From: Anaerolineaceae bacterium
Lineage (GTDB): Bacteria > Chloroflexota > Anaerolineae > Aggregatilineales > Phototrophicaceae
Assembly: GCA_002702065.1 (NCBI GenBank)
Contig: NZXX01000002.1
Location: forward strand, 372,001-436,000
Direction of reading: 5' to 3'
Length of the DNA: 64,000 nt
Shown here: positions 16,671 through 25,562 of the stretch, in pieces
Numbering within the stretch: position 1 is the stretch's first letter
How the letters are laid out: each line of letters opens with the position of its first letter
Made by a program: the position numbers and the translations under genes
The notes under the pieces: generated by a model
The model's database searches: none
Told to the model about the DNA's origin: nothing
What the model saw: only the letters and a program-made list of their open reading frames with translations

Positions 16671-16943
16671 TCAGATAAGCTGTTCAACAAGGGACTGTGC
16701 AAGCTGACGAACCGCTTGTTCGGGTGACTTGCCCGGGGGTAAACGATCTTTCACATTGTGGGCGGTGATGCCAATCAATCGCTCGTCTTCGGCGCGATAA
16801 CGGCGCATGATACCGGGCATATCCGGCACATCCTCATAAAAAGTAGCGCCTGTCACCGGCTCGAACAGGATATAGAGCATGTCCTGCAGGGTATCGTAGT
16901 CAAAGGTGATGGTGTGATTGGTAATCAATAACTGCTGTACCAT
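16671..16943 (-). CDS. DUF2283 protein, probable antitoxin partner
   Basis: 90 residues, a normal size for DUF2283. The core 'ITFDYDTLQDMLYILFEP' followed by a mid-part 'PGIMRRYRAEDERLIGITAHNVKDRLPPG' matches that small beta-rich family, often found next to short toxin-like genes. The last 20 residues form a helix ('AVRQLAQSLVEQL'). Its ATG overlaps the stop of the upstream nuclease-like gene by one base (TAATG), so translation is coupled. The pair lies between two direct repeats. An antitoxin role is inferred from position and size only. Confidence 0.65.
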   Translation of the reverse strand: MVQQLLITNHTITFDYDTLQDMLYILFEPVTGATFYEDVPDMPGIMRRYRAEDERLIGITAHNVKDRLPPGKSPEQAVRQLAQSLVEQLI

Positions 16944-17314
16944 TATTCCACCTTCCAGCGTACCAGATACGCAGAACTGATTAGTCCGGTACGTTCATAC
17001 TCACGTTCGGGCGGTTGAGTATATTTTACCACAACACGAACTTTGAGATGGGATGCTGTAATCTGACGTTCTGGCGGAACATTTTTATAACATCGAATTA
17101 CGTTTGGTGTGCGAACATCGTATTCACGTTTATCCGGTGATGTAATAGCCGCAACAATCAAGTCTTTGAAGTCCACCATTTCAGGATGGCGTAAGAGGAT
17201 ATGATTTTGCCAGACTTCGCGTGAGAGAAAGATTGCTGTATCATCCGGGTCAACCGCGATCTGAAGCGGTTGATCTGTGTCATCATTTTCGATTTGTTCC
17301 CAGATGTCTGTCAT
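16943..17314 (-). CDS. Small RelE/PBECR-like nuclease-fold protein, probable toxin
   Basis: 123 residues. After an acidic N-terminus the core reads 'WQNHILLRHPEMVDFKDLI', then 'AITSPDKREYD' and a basic beta-rich end ('LKVRVVVKYTQPP'). The HIL-x-RHPE pattern with a following 'I..P' is like the PBECR (phage-Barnase-EndoU-ColicinE5-RelE-like) group of phage-associated RNases. The conserved His and Arg would be catalytic if that is correct. The gene is upstream of, and overlaps, the DUF2283 gene. Its base composition is visibly more AT-rich than the flanking genes, consistent with transfer. The toxin function is inference. Confidence 0.5.
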   Translation of the reverse strand: MTDIWEQIENDDTDQPLQIAVDPDDTAIFLSREVWQNHILLRHPEMVDFKDLIVAAITSPDKREYDVRTPNVIRCYKNVPPERQITASHLKVRVVVKYTQPPEREYERTGLISSAYLVRWKVE

Positions 17315-17376
17315 AAAAACTTCTTGGAGATTGTCAGTTAATCAAGTGCATTATAACGTATGTCAACCACTTTCAG

Positions 17377-17501
17377 CTTCGATAATGACGTGGCGGGCTT
17401 CGCTGTACAAAGTGACAGTGTGGGATGGGACGAAACGCGACGTAAAGTCGCTAAGGCGCAAAGATAAAACCCCTCTCCATGCTGTTGTGGTGTGGGGAGG
17501 G
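17377..17501 (+). repeat. Direct repeat copy B: degenerate second copy of the capsid 3' end
   Basis: A diverged copy of 16548-16663 containing the FDNDVA codons of the capsid end, a one-base insertion that breaks the frame, and an extra GCGCAAAGA unit. The closing 37 bases are identical to copy A. It lies on the far side of the toxin-antitoxin-like pair. Confidence 0.75.
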
Positions 17502-17582
17502 GTTCGCTTAGCATCACTGTAAATATGCATTAATCGTAGGTAGGGGCGTAACGTACCCTGAGGGGCCTAGATGCTACACCCG

Positions 17583-17602
17583 GACGCAGCACGCTGCGTC
17601 CC
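17583..17602. repeat. Intergenic palindrome
   Basis: GGACGCAG-CACG-CTGCGTCC, a perfect short hairpin within a 130-base gap. It belongs to the set of G-rich/C-rich palindromes scattered through this window, and may act as terminator for the convergent DUF3224 gene. Confidence 0.5.
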
Positions 17603-17634
17603 TACCCGTTCTGAGGCGTGATTGCTCGACCTGT

Positions 17635-18039
17635 TTAGGCGAACTGGTAATCGAGGGTGATGGGGTACGAGTCCTGGTGACCGGCGAGTTCGATGCTGGC
17701 CTGGCCGGATAGCCCTGCCAATTCACCCGTACCGGAGCCGGACAGGACACTGAGCGTCGCCCGGACTGGCTCGAAGGTGCCGACATGCTGAAGCGTGACG
17801 CTGCCGGATTTGCCCGCGATGCTGCCAGTAAATTGCTCCAGCGCGACAAACTGGCCGGAGCCATCGGCGTTGTAATTCATCAGGTACTCGACAACCGATT
17901 CACCCTGTAGGTCACCTTCATAGGTATAGGTGACCCGCGCCCGCGTGCGTTTGGCGCCTTCGACCTCGCGTGAGGGCTGCCCCTCCCATGTGTTTTCATC
18001 CCAGCTTTGGACTGCAAATTGGGCTTTTGCCTGTGGCAT
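17635..18039 (-). CDS. DUF3224 beta-barrel protein
   Basis: 134 residues, normal for DUF3224, a family with an allene-oxide-cyclase-like small beta barrel. Seen here: 'AQFAVQSWDENTWEGQ' at the start, 'GDLQGESVVEYLMNYN' and 'FTGSIAGKSGSVTLQHVG' in the middle, and 'GTGELAGLSGQASIE' near the end, all family blocks. No signal peptide. Members are often next to AraC or other regulators, and here the divergent neighbour is an AraC-type regulator across a 123-base gap. That regulator may control it; this is inference. Ligand unknown. Confidence 0.85.
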   Translation of the reverse strand: MPQAKAQFAVQSWDENTWEGQPSREVEGAKRTRARVTYTYEGDLQGESVVEYLMNYNADGSGQFVALEQFTGSIAGKSGSVTLQHVGTFEPVRATLSVLSGSGTGELAGLSGQASIELAGHQDSYPITLDYQFA

Positions 18040-18112
18040 TGTGCGCTCCTTTCAAGTGTTTGACGATCTGCTCGTAGTGTAACCGACAGGCCGGGAGGCG
18101 TATTGTAAAAAC

Positions 18113-18141
18113 GCGACAAATCAGAACTTGTGTCCTACAAT
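18113..18141 (+). promoter_or_regulatory. Putative promoter for the AraC gene
   Basis: GCGACA (18113-18118) and TACAAT (18136-18141) separated by 17 bases, 22 bases before the AraC start. Both are reasonable matches to sigma-70-type boxes. Confidence 0.35.
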
Positions 18142-18162
18142 AAGGTGTCATTGGGAGGCATT

Positions 18163-18969
18163 ATGCAGGAAAAAACCTGGACAACCCGCGGCATCCTGAA
18201 CCCTAAAGCCGGTCAGTCAAAATTTGAGCTGAACCGCTACCTGCCAGCGCCCGATCTGGCTCACTTTGTTGAGCATTACTGGGTCATACACTGGGATTTG
18301 CCAACCCCTTATGAGCAGGAAACGATTTCGCACCCGTGCGTCAATATGGTGATCGAGCGCAATAACACGCGGATTTATGGGGTGGTGTCGGGGAAGTTCA
18401 CGCGGCTGCTGGAAGGCAGCGGTCTGGTGATGGCGACGAAGTTCCGGCCCGGCGGATTTTATGGTTTTCTGCGATCACCGGTTTCGACGCTGACAGATCA
18501 GTCGGTGCCTGTTGAGGTGATTTTTGGGGATGACAGCCAGGGGTTGGAAGCCGCCGTTTTGTCTGCCTCGGATGATGCGGCCATGATCGCGGCGACAGAG
18601 GATTTTCTGCGGGCACGCGCACCCGCCCATGACGCGCATGTGGACGAGATCAACCAGATTATTGACGCAATTATGTCGGACCGAACGATTACGCAGGTGG
18701 ATGCACTGGTCAACCGGGTCAACCGCAGTGCGCGCAGCTTGCAGCGATTGTTCAGCCAGTATGTGGGGGTCAGCCCGAAGTGGGTGATCCAGCGCTACCG
18801 GTTGCAGGAAGTCACGGAACAATTGGCGGATGGTCAGGTGGTCGATTGGTCCCGGCTGGCGCAGGAAATGGGGTATTACGATCAGGCCCACTTCATCAAA
18901 GATTTTAAGGCGTTGATTGGCGCTACCCCGGCAGAATATACCGGCCAGATCCAGTCAGCCGATGGGTGA
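18163..18969 (+). CDS. AraC-family transcriptional regulator
   Basis: 268 residues. The N-terminal 150 residues ('YLPAPDLAHFVEHYWVIHWDL', then a beta-rich part with 'GLVMATKFRPGGFYGFL') match the DUF6597-type sensor half found in many AraC regulators. The C-terminal 100 residues hold two helix-turn-helix motifs: 'RSARSLQRLFSQYVGVSPKW' and 'LAQEMGYYDQAHFIKDFK'. ATG 18163 was chosen because GGGAGG lies four bases upstream. It binds DNA as a regulator; the effector is unknown. The likely target is the divergent DUF3224 gene or its own promoter. Confidence 0.85.
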   Translation: MQEKTWTTRGILNPKAGQSKFELNRYLPAPDLAHFVEHYWVIHWDLPTPYEQETISHPCVNMVIERNNTRIYGVVSGKFTRLLEGSGLVMATKFRPGGFYGFLRSPVSTLTDQSVPVEVIFGDDSQGLEAAVLSASDDAAMIAATEDFLRARAPAHDAHVDEINQIIDAIMSDRTITQVDALVNRVNRSARSLQRLFSQYVGVSPKWVIQRYRLQEVTEQLADGQVVDWSRLAQEMGYYDQAHFIKDFKALIGATPAEYTGQIQSADG

Positions 18970-19011
18970 CGGGCAGCCCGCAGCCGAGCCGCCCTTTATG
19001 GGTGTTGTGAA

Positions 19012-20106
19012 TTAGTCGGCGTTCAGGCCATAGCGTTCGGCGGCCAGATCGACGATTTTGCCGACGAGGTATTCATAGGTCCAGCCAAGCGCGTTGGCCT
19101 CGATGCAGATGTCGCTGTAGCCGGGGTTGAGGCCGGGCAGCGGGTTGATTTCGAGGATATAGGGCTGGTTGTTGTTGTCTTCGTCCAGCCGGAAATCCAC
19201 GCGGGCGACATCGTAGCACCCCATGACGCGGAAGACTGCTGCTGTCAGGCCATTGAGCTGATTCAGCAGGTCAGGTTCCAGCGGCGCCGGGCACAGGTAA
19301 TGGAAGTCTTCGGCCAGTTCCACTTTGACACGGTTGGTATACAACCCGGCTTCGGAAGCGGGGTAGGCCTGGGTATCGACTTCCAGCGGCGGCAGAAAGG
19401 TGAGCGATTCGGGAAGCGTGGTGGGTGCGGTGCGTTCGTTGAGGCGGCGGGCAGCAACGGGCTTCAGGTTGCCGATAACGCCAACGGTCACTTCGCGTCC
19501 TTTGATATAACGCTCGCAAAGGATGGGCTGGTTGTAACGCTCAAGCTGATCGGCGATCTGATCGCGCAGTTGGGCGACGGTGCGCACGATGCTGGCTGCG
19601 CTGACACCCATGCCTGTTCCTTCGCGGCTTGGTTTGACGAACATCGGGAAGCGCAGTTCGTCTTTTTCGTCCAGCAGGTCAAGGTCGATGGGGTCATCCA
19701 CGCGCTCGAAAACCTGAAATTCCGCAGTCGGCAGGCCATGATACATCAGCAGACGCTTGGTCATCGGCTTGTCGAGCGACAGGGCCAGCGTCATGATCTG
19801 GCTGGCGGTGTAGGGAATACGCAGCATTTCCAGCACAGCCGGAATCTGGGATTCGCGGCTGTTGCCAAAATGACTCTCGGTGATGTTGAAGCATAAATCC
19901 GGCTTGAAGCTTTCCAGCTTTTCGATGAGGTTATGGGGAGGCAGAATGCTCCCCTCGAAAAACTCGGCTTCATGCCCGTTGGCGTGCAGGGCTTTGACCA
20001 GCGCGTCCGTTGTTTTGGGGCTGTCGAGGTCGTCCCACTGGTCGGGCGACATACCTTCCCAGTGGGGTGCGTTCTTTTTCAGATTAGCGAGTACAGCAAT
20101 ACGCAT
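19012..20106 (-). CDS. ATP-grasp ligase, D-alanine--D-alanine ligase-like
   Basis: 364 residues with the ATP-grasp fold. The N-terminal Rossmann-like domain starts 'MRIAVLANLKKNAP' and has 'DLCFNITES', typical of Ddl relatives ('DVVFN..E'). The ATP domain shows 'FPMFVKPSREGTGMGVS' (nucleotide-binding loop) and 'ILCERYIKGREVTVG'. Magnesium ligands lie in 'RVDFRLDED' and 'YILEINPLPGLNPGYSD'. It joins two amino-acid or peptide parts with ATP. It is not a standard Ddl, as 'NPLPGL' is kept but the substrate loops differ. It starts two bases after the lysine 2,3-aminomutase, so ligation of beta-lysine or a beta-amino acid is an attractive inference. Confidence 0.8.
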   Translation of the reverse strand: MRIAVLANLKKNAPHWEGMSPDQWDDLDSPKTTDALVKALHANGHEAEFFEGSILPPHNLIEKLESFKPDLCFNITESHFGNSRESQIPAVLEMLRIPYTASQIMTLALSLDKPMTKRLLMYHGLPTAEFQVFERVDDPIDLDLLDEKDELRFPMFVKPSREGTGMGVSAASIVRTVAQLRDQIADQLERYNQPILCERYIKGREVTVGVIGNLKPVAARRLNERTAPTTLPESLTFLPPLEVDTQAYPASEAGLYTNRVKVELAEDFHYLCPAPLEPDLLNQLNGLTAAVFRVMGCYDVARVDFRLDEDNNNQPYILEINPLPGLNPGYSDICIEANALGWTYEYLVGKIVDLAAERYGLNAD

Positions 20107-20108
20107 GA

Positions 20109-21623
20109 TCAGCTGATCTTCCCGTTTTTGTGGCCGTTGCCATTACCGTTGTGGTGACCGTTGCCGTTATGGTTGCCATTGCCGTTACCATTGCCATTGC
20201 CATTCGGGCGATGGTAGCGCTGCCATTTGGCCGCATCCGCGTTCAGGCGGTGCTTGGTGCCATTGCGCTTGTGCAGGTTGTCGAAACCTTCCGGCTTGAT
20301 CGAGTCGGCCTCGCCGGTGAGCAGGCCATAAACACCGGATTGGCCGGGTTCCGGGCGCTGCTGGGTGCGCTGCTTCTTGACGACAGTCGGGTCGTAGTCG
20401 GTCGGCTCCTCATAAGTGGTGATGAAGCCTTCGTAGTTGCGCAGCACGACTTTACCCGGTGCCTGGCTGATGGTGTATTGGGGCATGACCGGAATCTTGC
20501 CACCGCCACCCGGTGCATCGACCACATAGGTCGGCACGGCATAGCCGCTGGTGTGCCCGCGCAGCCCTTCGATGATCTCGATACCCTTGGAGACGGTCGT
20601 GCGGAAGTGCCCTGCGCCTTCCACCAGATCGCACTGGTAAAGGTAGTACGGGCGCACACGATTGCGCACCAGCTTGTGTACCAGTTCGCGCTGAATGTCG
20701 ACGCTGTCGTTGATGCCGGCCAGCAGCACGCTCTGGTTACCCAACGGCACACCGGCAGATGCCAGCTTGTCCAGCGCGCGGCTGAGTTCCGGCGTGATTT
20801 CATTGGGGTGGTTGACGTGTATGTTCATCCACAGCGGGTGATACTTGCGCAGCATGTCGCAGAATTCATCGGTGATGCGCTGCGGCAGGAACACGGGCAC
20901 ACGGCTGCCGATGCGGATGATCTCGATATGTTCGATAGCACGCAGCCCGCTGAGGATGTATTCCAGCGTTTTGGGCGCAATCGTGAGCGGGTCGCCGCCG
21001 CTAAGCAGGACATCACGGACCTGGGGCGTGCGGCGCAAATAGTCTAACTGCTGTTCAAAATCGGCTTTACTGAAGGTCATCGCCGGGTTACCGACAATGC
21101 GGCTGCGCGTGCAGTAGCGGCAGTAGCTGGCGCACTGGGTAGTGATGAGCATGAGCACACGGTCCGGGTAACGATGTACCAGGCCCGGTACCGGGCTGTG
21201 CTGGTCTTCGGCCAGGCTGTCTTCCATCATGCCCTCGAAGGCCTGCAACTCGCGTCCCAGCGGAATCACCTGCCGCCGGATCGGGCAGTAGGGATCGTCA
21301 GGGTCCATCAGGCTGGCAAAATACGGCGTGACATCCACGCGGAACTTGTCTTCGGCGGTCAGGCCTTCGATTTCTTCCGGTGTCAGATTGATCAGTTGTG
21401 CCAGTTCATCAAGTGAGTTGAGGCGATGGGCCATCTGCCAGCGCCAGTCATCCCATTGTTCGTCGGTGACGTCGGCCCACAACGCGGGTCGCGCCGTTCT
21501 TGGTTCAGCCGCCACCACCGGGTCCGGGATCACCAAAGAGGGAGGTTCTTCCAGGGTGGAATGAGGAGGCTCCGTTTCATCATCTTGTTTTGCCGTTTCA
21601 GTCCGAACAGCAAGTCGGTACAT
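20109..21623 (-). CDS. kamA: Lysine 2,3-aminomutase (KamA family radical SAM enzyme)
   Basis: 504 residues. KamA interconverts L-lysine and L-beta-lysine with a [4Fe-4S] cluster, SAM and PLP. The N-terminal 'WDDWRWQMAHRLNSLDEL' block, the radical-SAM cysteines in 'CASYCRYCTRSR', 'SGGDPLT' and the PLP site 'DAPGGGGKIPVMPQY' are all present. The family is usually about 420 residues. Here an N-terminal extension of about 45 residues and a C-terminal tail rich in Asn, Gly and His (from about residue 470, repeated NGNG/NHNG units) are added. The start has GGGAGAGA upstream. It forms an operon with the ATP-grasp gene. Related paralogues such as EpmB act on bound lysine, so the free substrate is not proven. 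Confidence 0.85.
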   Translation of the reverse strand: MYRLAVRTETAKQDDETEPPHSTLEEPPSLVIPDPVVAAEPRTARPALWADVTDEQWDDWRWQMAHRLNSLDELAQLINLTPEEIEGLTAEDKFRVDVTPYFASLMDPDDPYCPIRRQVIPLGRELQAFEGMMEDSLAEDQHSPVPGLVHRYPDRVLMLITTQCASYCRYCTRSRIVGNPAMTFSKADFEQQLDYLRRTPQVRDVLLSGGDPLTIAPKTLEYILSGLRAIEHIEIIRIGSRVPVFLPQRITDEFCDMLRKYHPLWMNIHVNHPNEITPELSRALDKLASAGVPLGNQSVLLAGINDSVDIQRELVHKLVRNRVRPYYLYQCDLVEGAGHFRTTVSKGIEIIEGLRGHTSGYAVPTYVVDAPGGGGKIPVMPQYTISQAPGKVVLRNYEGFITTYEEPTDYDPTVVKKQRTQQRPEPGQSGVYGLLTGEADSIKPEGFDNLHKRNGTKHRLNADAAKWQRYHRPNGNGNGNGNGNHNGNGHHNGNGNGHKNGKIS

Positions 21624-21812
21624 ATCTGTCTCTCTCCCATAAAAAATAGGCCTGTCCCACCGGACGGCCCATTGCGCAAACGAGATAATGGTTTCTGAGG
21701 TTTTTCCTCAGATCTGTACAATTATTATAGTACAAATTTTGTAGATGTATACCAGTCAATTGGCCCAATTCCTGGGGGACTTTTGGATCCGGTAGCTGAT
21801 AGTCCCGCGACC

Positions 21813-23318
21813 CTATCCCTGGGTGACGGTGGCAGGCGAGGCCAGATCATCCATGACACGGTTCGCCACCATCCGGGCGGATACCAGTGATGTCGGGACT
21901 CCGGTTCCGGGGTGGGTGCTGGCACCGACAAAATAGACGTTGTGATAGCGCGGGTGCCGGTTGTGCGGGCGTAGATAACCCAGCTGCGTCAGCGTGTGGG
22001 ACAGGCCATGAGTCGCGCCTTTCATCAGATTATAACGCTTGTACCACGACTGCGGCGTGTAGTTGACTTCAAACTTGATGTGCGCTTCCAGATCGTTGAT
22101 TCCCAGCAGGGCCAGCCGGTCGAAGACAGCCTGCCGCGCCTCATCGCGGATGCGGGGCCAGTTCTGCTGTACGGCGTCCGTCATGTGGCCGATGGGCACA
22201 ACGGCGATCAGCGTGTCCTGTGCGGGTGGGGCAGCGGATGGGTCGAGCCGGGCTGGAGCGTGAATATACAGGCTGGGGTCTGGGGGCAGGGGTAACCCGC
22301 GCTGGATGCTGTCGAAGTTTTCGCGGTAATGGTCGGCCAGGAACAGCGTATGCGGTTCGAGCGCCGGATAGGTTTTATCCACCCCCCAGAAGAAGCTGAT
22401 GACCGAACAGGAGAAGGCTTTGCGCTCGATCCGCCCGGCCAGGTCGTCATCCGGCAGCAAATGCTGGTAGACATAGGGCAGGTCCGCGTTGGCGATGATC
22501 GCGTCCGCAGCGACCCGGCGGCCATCGTCCAGCACCACAGCCTGCGCGCGCCCGTTTTCGACCGCAATGCGTTCGACGGCGGCGTCAAACTCGAACACTA
22601 CCCCGGCCTGACGGGCGGCGGCCATCATAACGTCAACGACCTGGTTCATGCCCCCACGCGGATACCAGACGCCGTGTGCCAGCTCGGTATAGGGCATCAT
22701 CGAGAAGGTCGCCGGGGCTTCATAGGGGCTGAGGCCCATGTAGACATCCTGAAACGTAAAGGCTGCTTTGAGCCGAGGCTCGTTGAAGTAGGCCGCCATA
22801 TTGCGGTAATGCGGCGTCAGCGGCTTGAGCTGGTAGAGCAGTGGCAGATTGGATAAGTTGAAAAAGTCTGTCAGATAGCGGAAGTCGCGCCCAACCAGCC
22901 GTTCCATCGCCAGATCGTAATGACGCTGGCCTTCGCTGAGGTAGCGCAGGAAACCCTGAAAACTGCCCGGCTCGAACGATTCCAACTGGGCGCACATGGC
23001 GTTCAGGTCGGATGTCAGCGCAAGCTGTCGGCCATCATCGAAGACCAGATGATAGGTTGGGTCGACGCGCTGCAAATCCAGCGACTCGTGCAGCGAGATA
23101 CCCAGCGCCGCAAACTCCGCTTCGTAGATACGGGGCATAATCAGCAGGGTTGGGCCGGTGTCGAAGCGATGCCCCTGCCGGGTGAAGTGATCGCAGCGTC
23201 CGCCGGGCCGCCGGTTTTTCTCGAACACGGTGACGCGCAGGCCGCGCTGGGCTAGGTGGGTCGCGGTGGCGATGCCGCCGATGCCGGCGCCGATGACGAT
23301 TGCTGAAGTCGTTGTCAT
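21813..23318 (-). CDS. crtI: Phytoene desaturase (CrtI type)
   Basis: 501 residues, the normal CrtI length. CrtI removes hydrogens stepwise from phytoene to give coloured carotenes, using FAD at the membrane. The N-terminal dinucleotide motif 'VIGAGIGGIATATHLAQRG' continues into 'VFEKNRRPGGR'; 'FDTGPTLLIMP' is a family block. The C-terminal carotenoid-oxidoreductase signature appears as 'NVYFVGASTHPGTGVPTSLVSA'. Its start lies 13 bases after crtB with GAGGAG as ribosome site, so the two form an operon. The number of desaturation steps cannot be told. Confidence 0.93.
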   Translation of the reverse strand: MTTTSAIVIGAGIGGIATATHLAQRGLRVTVFEKNRRPGGRCDHFTRQGHRFDTGPTLLIMPRIYEAEFAALGISLHESLDLQRVDPTYHLVFDDGRQLALTSDLNAMCAQLESFEPGSFQGFLRYLSEGQRHYDLAMERLVGRDFRYLTDFFNLSNLPLLYQLKPLTPHYRNMAAYFNEPRLKAAFTFQDVYMGLSPYEAPATFSMMPYTELAHGVWYPRGGMNQVVDVMMAAARQAGVVFEFDAAVERIAVENGRAQAVVLDDGRRVAADAIIANADLPYVYQHLLPDDDLAGRIERKAFSCSVISFFWGVDKTYPALEPHTLFLADHYRENFDSIQRGLPLPPDPSLYIHAPARLDPSAAPPAQDTLIAVVPIGHMTDAVQQNWPRIRDEARQAVFDRLALLGINDLEAHIKFEVNYTPQSWYKRYNLMKGATHGLSHTLTQLGYLRPHNRHPRYHNVYFVGASTHPGTGVPTSLVSARMVANRVMDDLASPATVTQG

Positions 23319-23331
23319 GATCGGATGCTCC

Positions 23332-24282
23332 TCAGGCCTGCCGCGCCAGCAGGGTCAGCAGCGACCAGCCCATTTTTAACCCGCCGGTGATGGATCGATG
23401 TGCCTGATCGTCGGGCTGAAGCCGGTAATCATGGCGCGTGAGCGTATCCAACACCCCCTGAAAGCGTGCCATATACGCGTAACCGGCGAGGCGGCAGCGC
23501 CGGTTTTTGACCTGTGCCAGATACGTTTTACCGGTGTCGAAGCAGGTACGCGCCTGTTCGACACGCTGCCGGACCCACAGCCGGTACGCGTCGCTGGACA
23601 AATCGCGGATGTCGAGCTGATGCGCCTGCACGAATTCTCGCGAGATATTGAAGTAGCCCGCCGCGATGTCATCGGCGGTGTCGCGCAGCATGTGGGTGAT
23701 GTGCGCACCGATGACCGCGCAGTAGCGGGTTTCGTCGTAGGGCGCATACTGCCCATGCCCGATGAAATAGTGCAGTGCTTCGGTCACGGCGGTGGCAAGG
23801 TGGACCGAGTAAGCATCCAGCGCCTGCTGCCCGATCAACTGTCCGCGCCGGTCGGCGTCAAAGGCCATGACCGCCATCATGTGCTGAATGTACCGGTGCA
23901 GGCCGCTGTCCGGCTGTGTGTCGCTGTGGATCAGGTCCCACAACATGCGCTCCTCAGCGGACAGGTCGTGCACCAGCTCGCCCTGATAACACCGGTTCAT
24001 AAGGGTCTGCTGGCGTTCGATAAAAGCGGTTCGCGCTTCGGTCGTGGATAGCTGCTCATCAAGCCGATCATCGACCCAGCGGAAATAGGCATAGGTGCGA
24101 TAGGCATTCAGCACGCGGTCGCGATCCACCAGATAGCGGATCGTGTAGTATGTCTGCTTGCTGGCGGCCCGGGTGATCGACGCGGGCAGCGTTTCGGCGG
24201 TACGCGCCGGCTGTGGTGCGCTGATAATAGTTGGATTGACGTAGCGCCAATCCATTTCCTGACTGTCGGATAGACTCGTCAT
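23332..24282 (-). CDS. crtB: Phytoene/squalene synthase family (CrtB)
   Basis: 316 residues. The enzyme condenses two prenyl diphosphates head to head (two GGPP to phytoene). The first Asp-rich motif is seen in 'FRWVDDRLDE' and the second in 'MLRDTADDIAAGYFN', the Mg-diphosphate binding sites. 'QKTYYTIRYLV' in front is a less usual N-terminus than the 'KTF..A...LP' of common CrtB. ATG 24282 follows GGGGGAAGT; the frame is open upstream without a site. It is the first gene of the crtB-crtI operon, which supports phytoene rather than squalene as product. No cyclase or GGPP synthase is in the window. Confidence 0.88.
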   Translation of the reverse strand: MTSLSDSQEMDWRYVNPTIISAPQPARTAETLPASITRAASKQTYYTIRYLVDRDRVLNAYRTYAYFRWVDDRLDEQLSTTEARTAFIERQQTLMNRCYQGELVHDLSAEERMLWDLIHSDTQPDSGLHRYIQHMMAVMAFDADRRGQLIGQQALDAYSVHLATAVTEALHYFIGHGQYAPYDETRYCAVIGAHITHMLRDTADDIAAGYFNISREFVQAHQLDIRDLSSDAYRLWVRQRVEQARTCFDTGKTYLAQVKNRRCRLAGYAYMARFQGVLDTLTRHDYRLQPDDQAHRSITGGLKMGWSLLTLLARQA

Positions 24283-24420
24283 ACTTCCCCCTTGTGTCCA
24301 TTCCACCAACCTATACGTCCGGGGCGTCAAGGGGTCGCTGGGGGCGATTTAAAAAGTGTATTCCGTCCGGTTATTCACGGCTGTTTGTCATATATGATTC
24401 TGCGCTGGACGGAACACCGC

Positions 24421-25431
24421 TCAGGGCTTGGTCACCTGGGCGGCGGTGACTTCGTTTGCGGATTCACCGGTCTGGGCCACGTCATGGATATTGGCGAGTG
24501 TGGTATCGGCAATGGCAAGCAGGGCGTTGCGCGTGAAGAAGGCCTGATGCCCGGTGATCACCACATTGGGGAATGTTAGCAGGCGGGCGAACACGTCATC
24601 CTGAATGATCCGGTCGGATAAATCCTCGAAGAACAGGTCGCTTTCCTCTTCATAGACATCCAGCCCCAGATAGCCGATCTGCCCAGTTTTGAGGCCTTCG
24701 ATGGCGGCGGCAGCATCGACCAGCGCGCCACGGCTGGTGTTGATGAGCATGGCACCGGGCTTGAACAAGGCAATAGCCTGTTCATTAATCAGATGATAAG
24801 TTTCGGGGGTCAGCGGGGAATGCAGGGTGATAATATCTGCCCGCCCCAGCAGCGCATCCAGCTCGACATAATCCAGCCCGAAACTACTGGCCGCCGGGTT
24901 GGGGTACGGGTCATAACCCAGCAGACGGCAGCCAAAGCCGTGCATGATGCGGGCGACTTCGATACCGATCTTGCCCGTGCCGACCACTCCGACAGTCAGG
25001 CCGTGAATATCAAACCCAAGCAGACCATCCAGCTCAAAGTTGCCTTCGCGCACGCGGGCATAGGCACGGTGCGTTTTGCGGTTGAGTGTGAGGATGAGGC
25101 CGACCGTGTGCTCTGCGACGGCGTAGGGTGAATAAGCCGGGACACGCACTACCCGGATACCGTGTTTTTCGGCGGCGGTCAGGTCGACATGATTGTAGCC
25201 TGCGCTGCGCAGCGCCAGTAGTTTTGTGCCGCCCTGCGCCAGTTGTTCAATCACCTCGGCATTGGCCTGATCGTTGACGAAAATGCACACCGCCGGATAA
25301 CCCTCCGCCAGCGGTGCGGTTTGCGGCGTCAGGCGCGGTTCGAGATAGGTCATGTCGTGATGATAGTCCGCATTGGCGGCGTCAAAAAACTTGCGCTCGT
25401 AAGGCTTGGCGCTGAACATGACGATTTTCAC
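24421..25431 (-). CDS. ldhA: D-2-hydroxyacid dehydrogenase, D-lactate dehydrogenase type
   Basis: 336 residues. The protein belongs to the NAD-dependent D-isomer 2-hydroxyacid dehydrogenases and is closest to fermentative D-lactate dehydrogenase: '[12 protein letters not shown]' (catalytic Arg region near the substrate), '[16 protein letters not shown]', NAD loop '[16 protein letters not shown]', 'NTSRGALVD' and 'GLDVYEEE'. The catalytic His is in '[10 protein letters not shown]'. It reduces pyruvate to D-lactate in the cytosol. It stands alone, upstream of a holin-like small gene on the other strand. Confidence 0.88.
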   Translation of the reverse strand: MKIVMFSAKPYERKFFDAANADYHHDMTYLEPRLTPQTAPLAEGYPAVCIFVNDQANAEVIEQLAQGGTKLLALRSAGYNHVDLTAAEKHGIRVVRVPAYSPYAVAEHTVGLILTLNRKTHRAYARVREGNFELDGLLGFDIHGLTVGVVGTGKIGIEVARIMHGFGCRLLGYDPYPNPAASSFGLDYVELDALLGRADIITLHSPLTPETYHLINEQAIALFKPGAMLINTSRGALVDAAAAIEGLKTGQIGYLGLDVYEEESDLFFEDLSDRIIQDDVFARLLTFPNVVITGHQAFFTRNALLAIADTTLANIHDVAQTGESANEVTAAQVTKP

Positions 25432-25562
25432 GAGTGATCAGCCTTCAGTTTGCAGTCGTCAGATACAGGAAAGAGTAGCGGCGGGGTGATGACCTGTCAA
25501 GTTAAGGAGGCGCTGGAATCAGGCGCGGTGTTTATCGAACGTTCAATACGAAAGGAGTAAGT

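Noticed and set aside
20112-20212. Hexanucleotide repeat that could be taken for a minisatellite or CRISPR-like array
   Set aside because: It is in frame at the end of kamA and encodes the Asn/Gly/His tail. There are no spacers.
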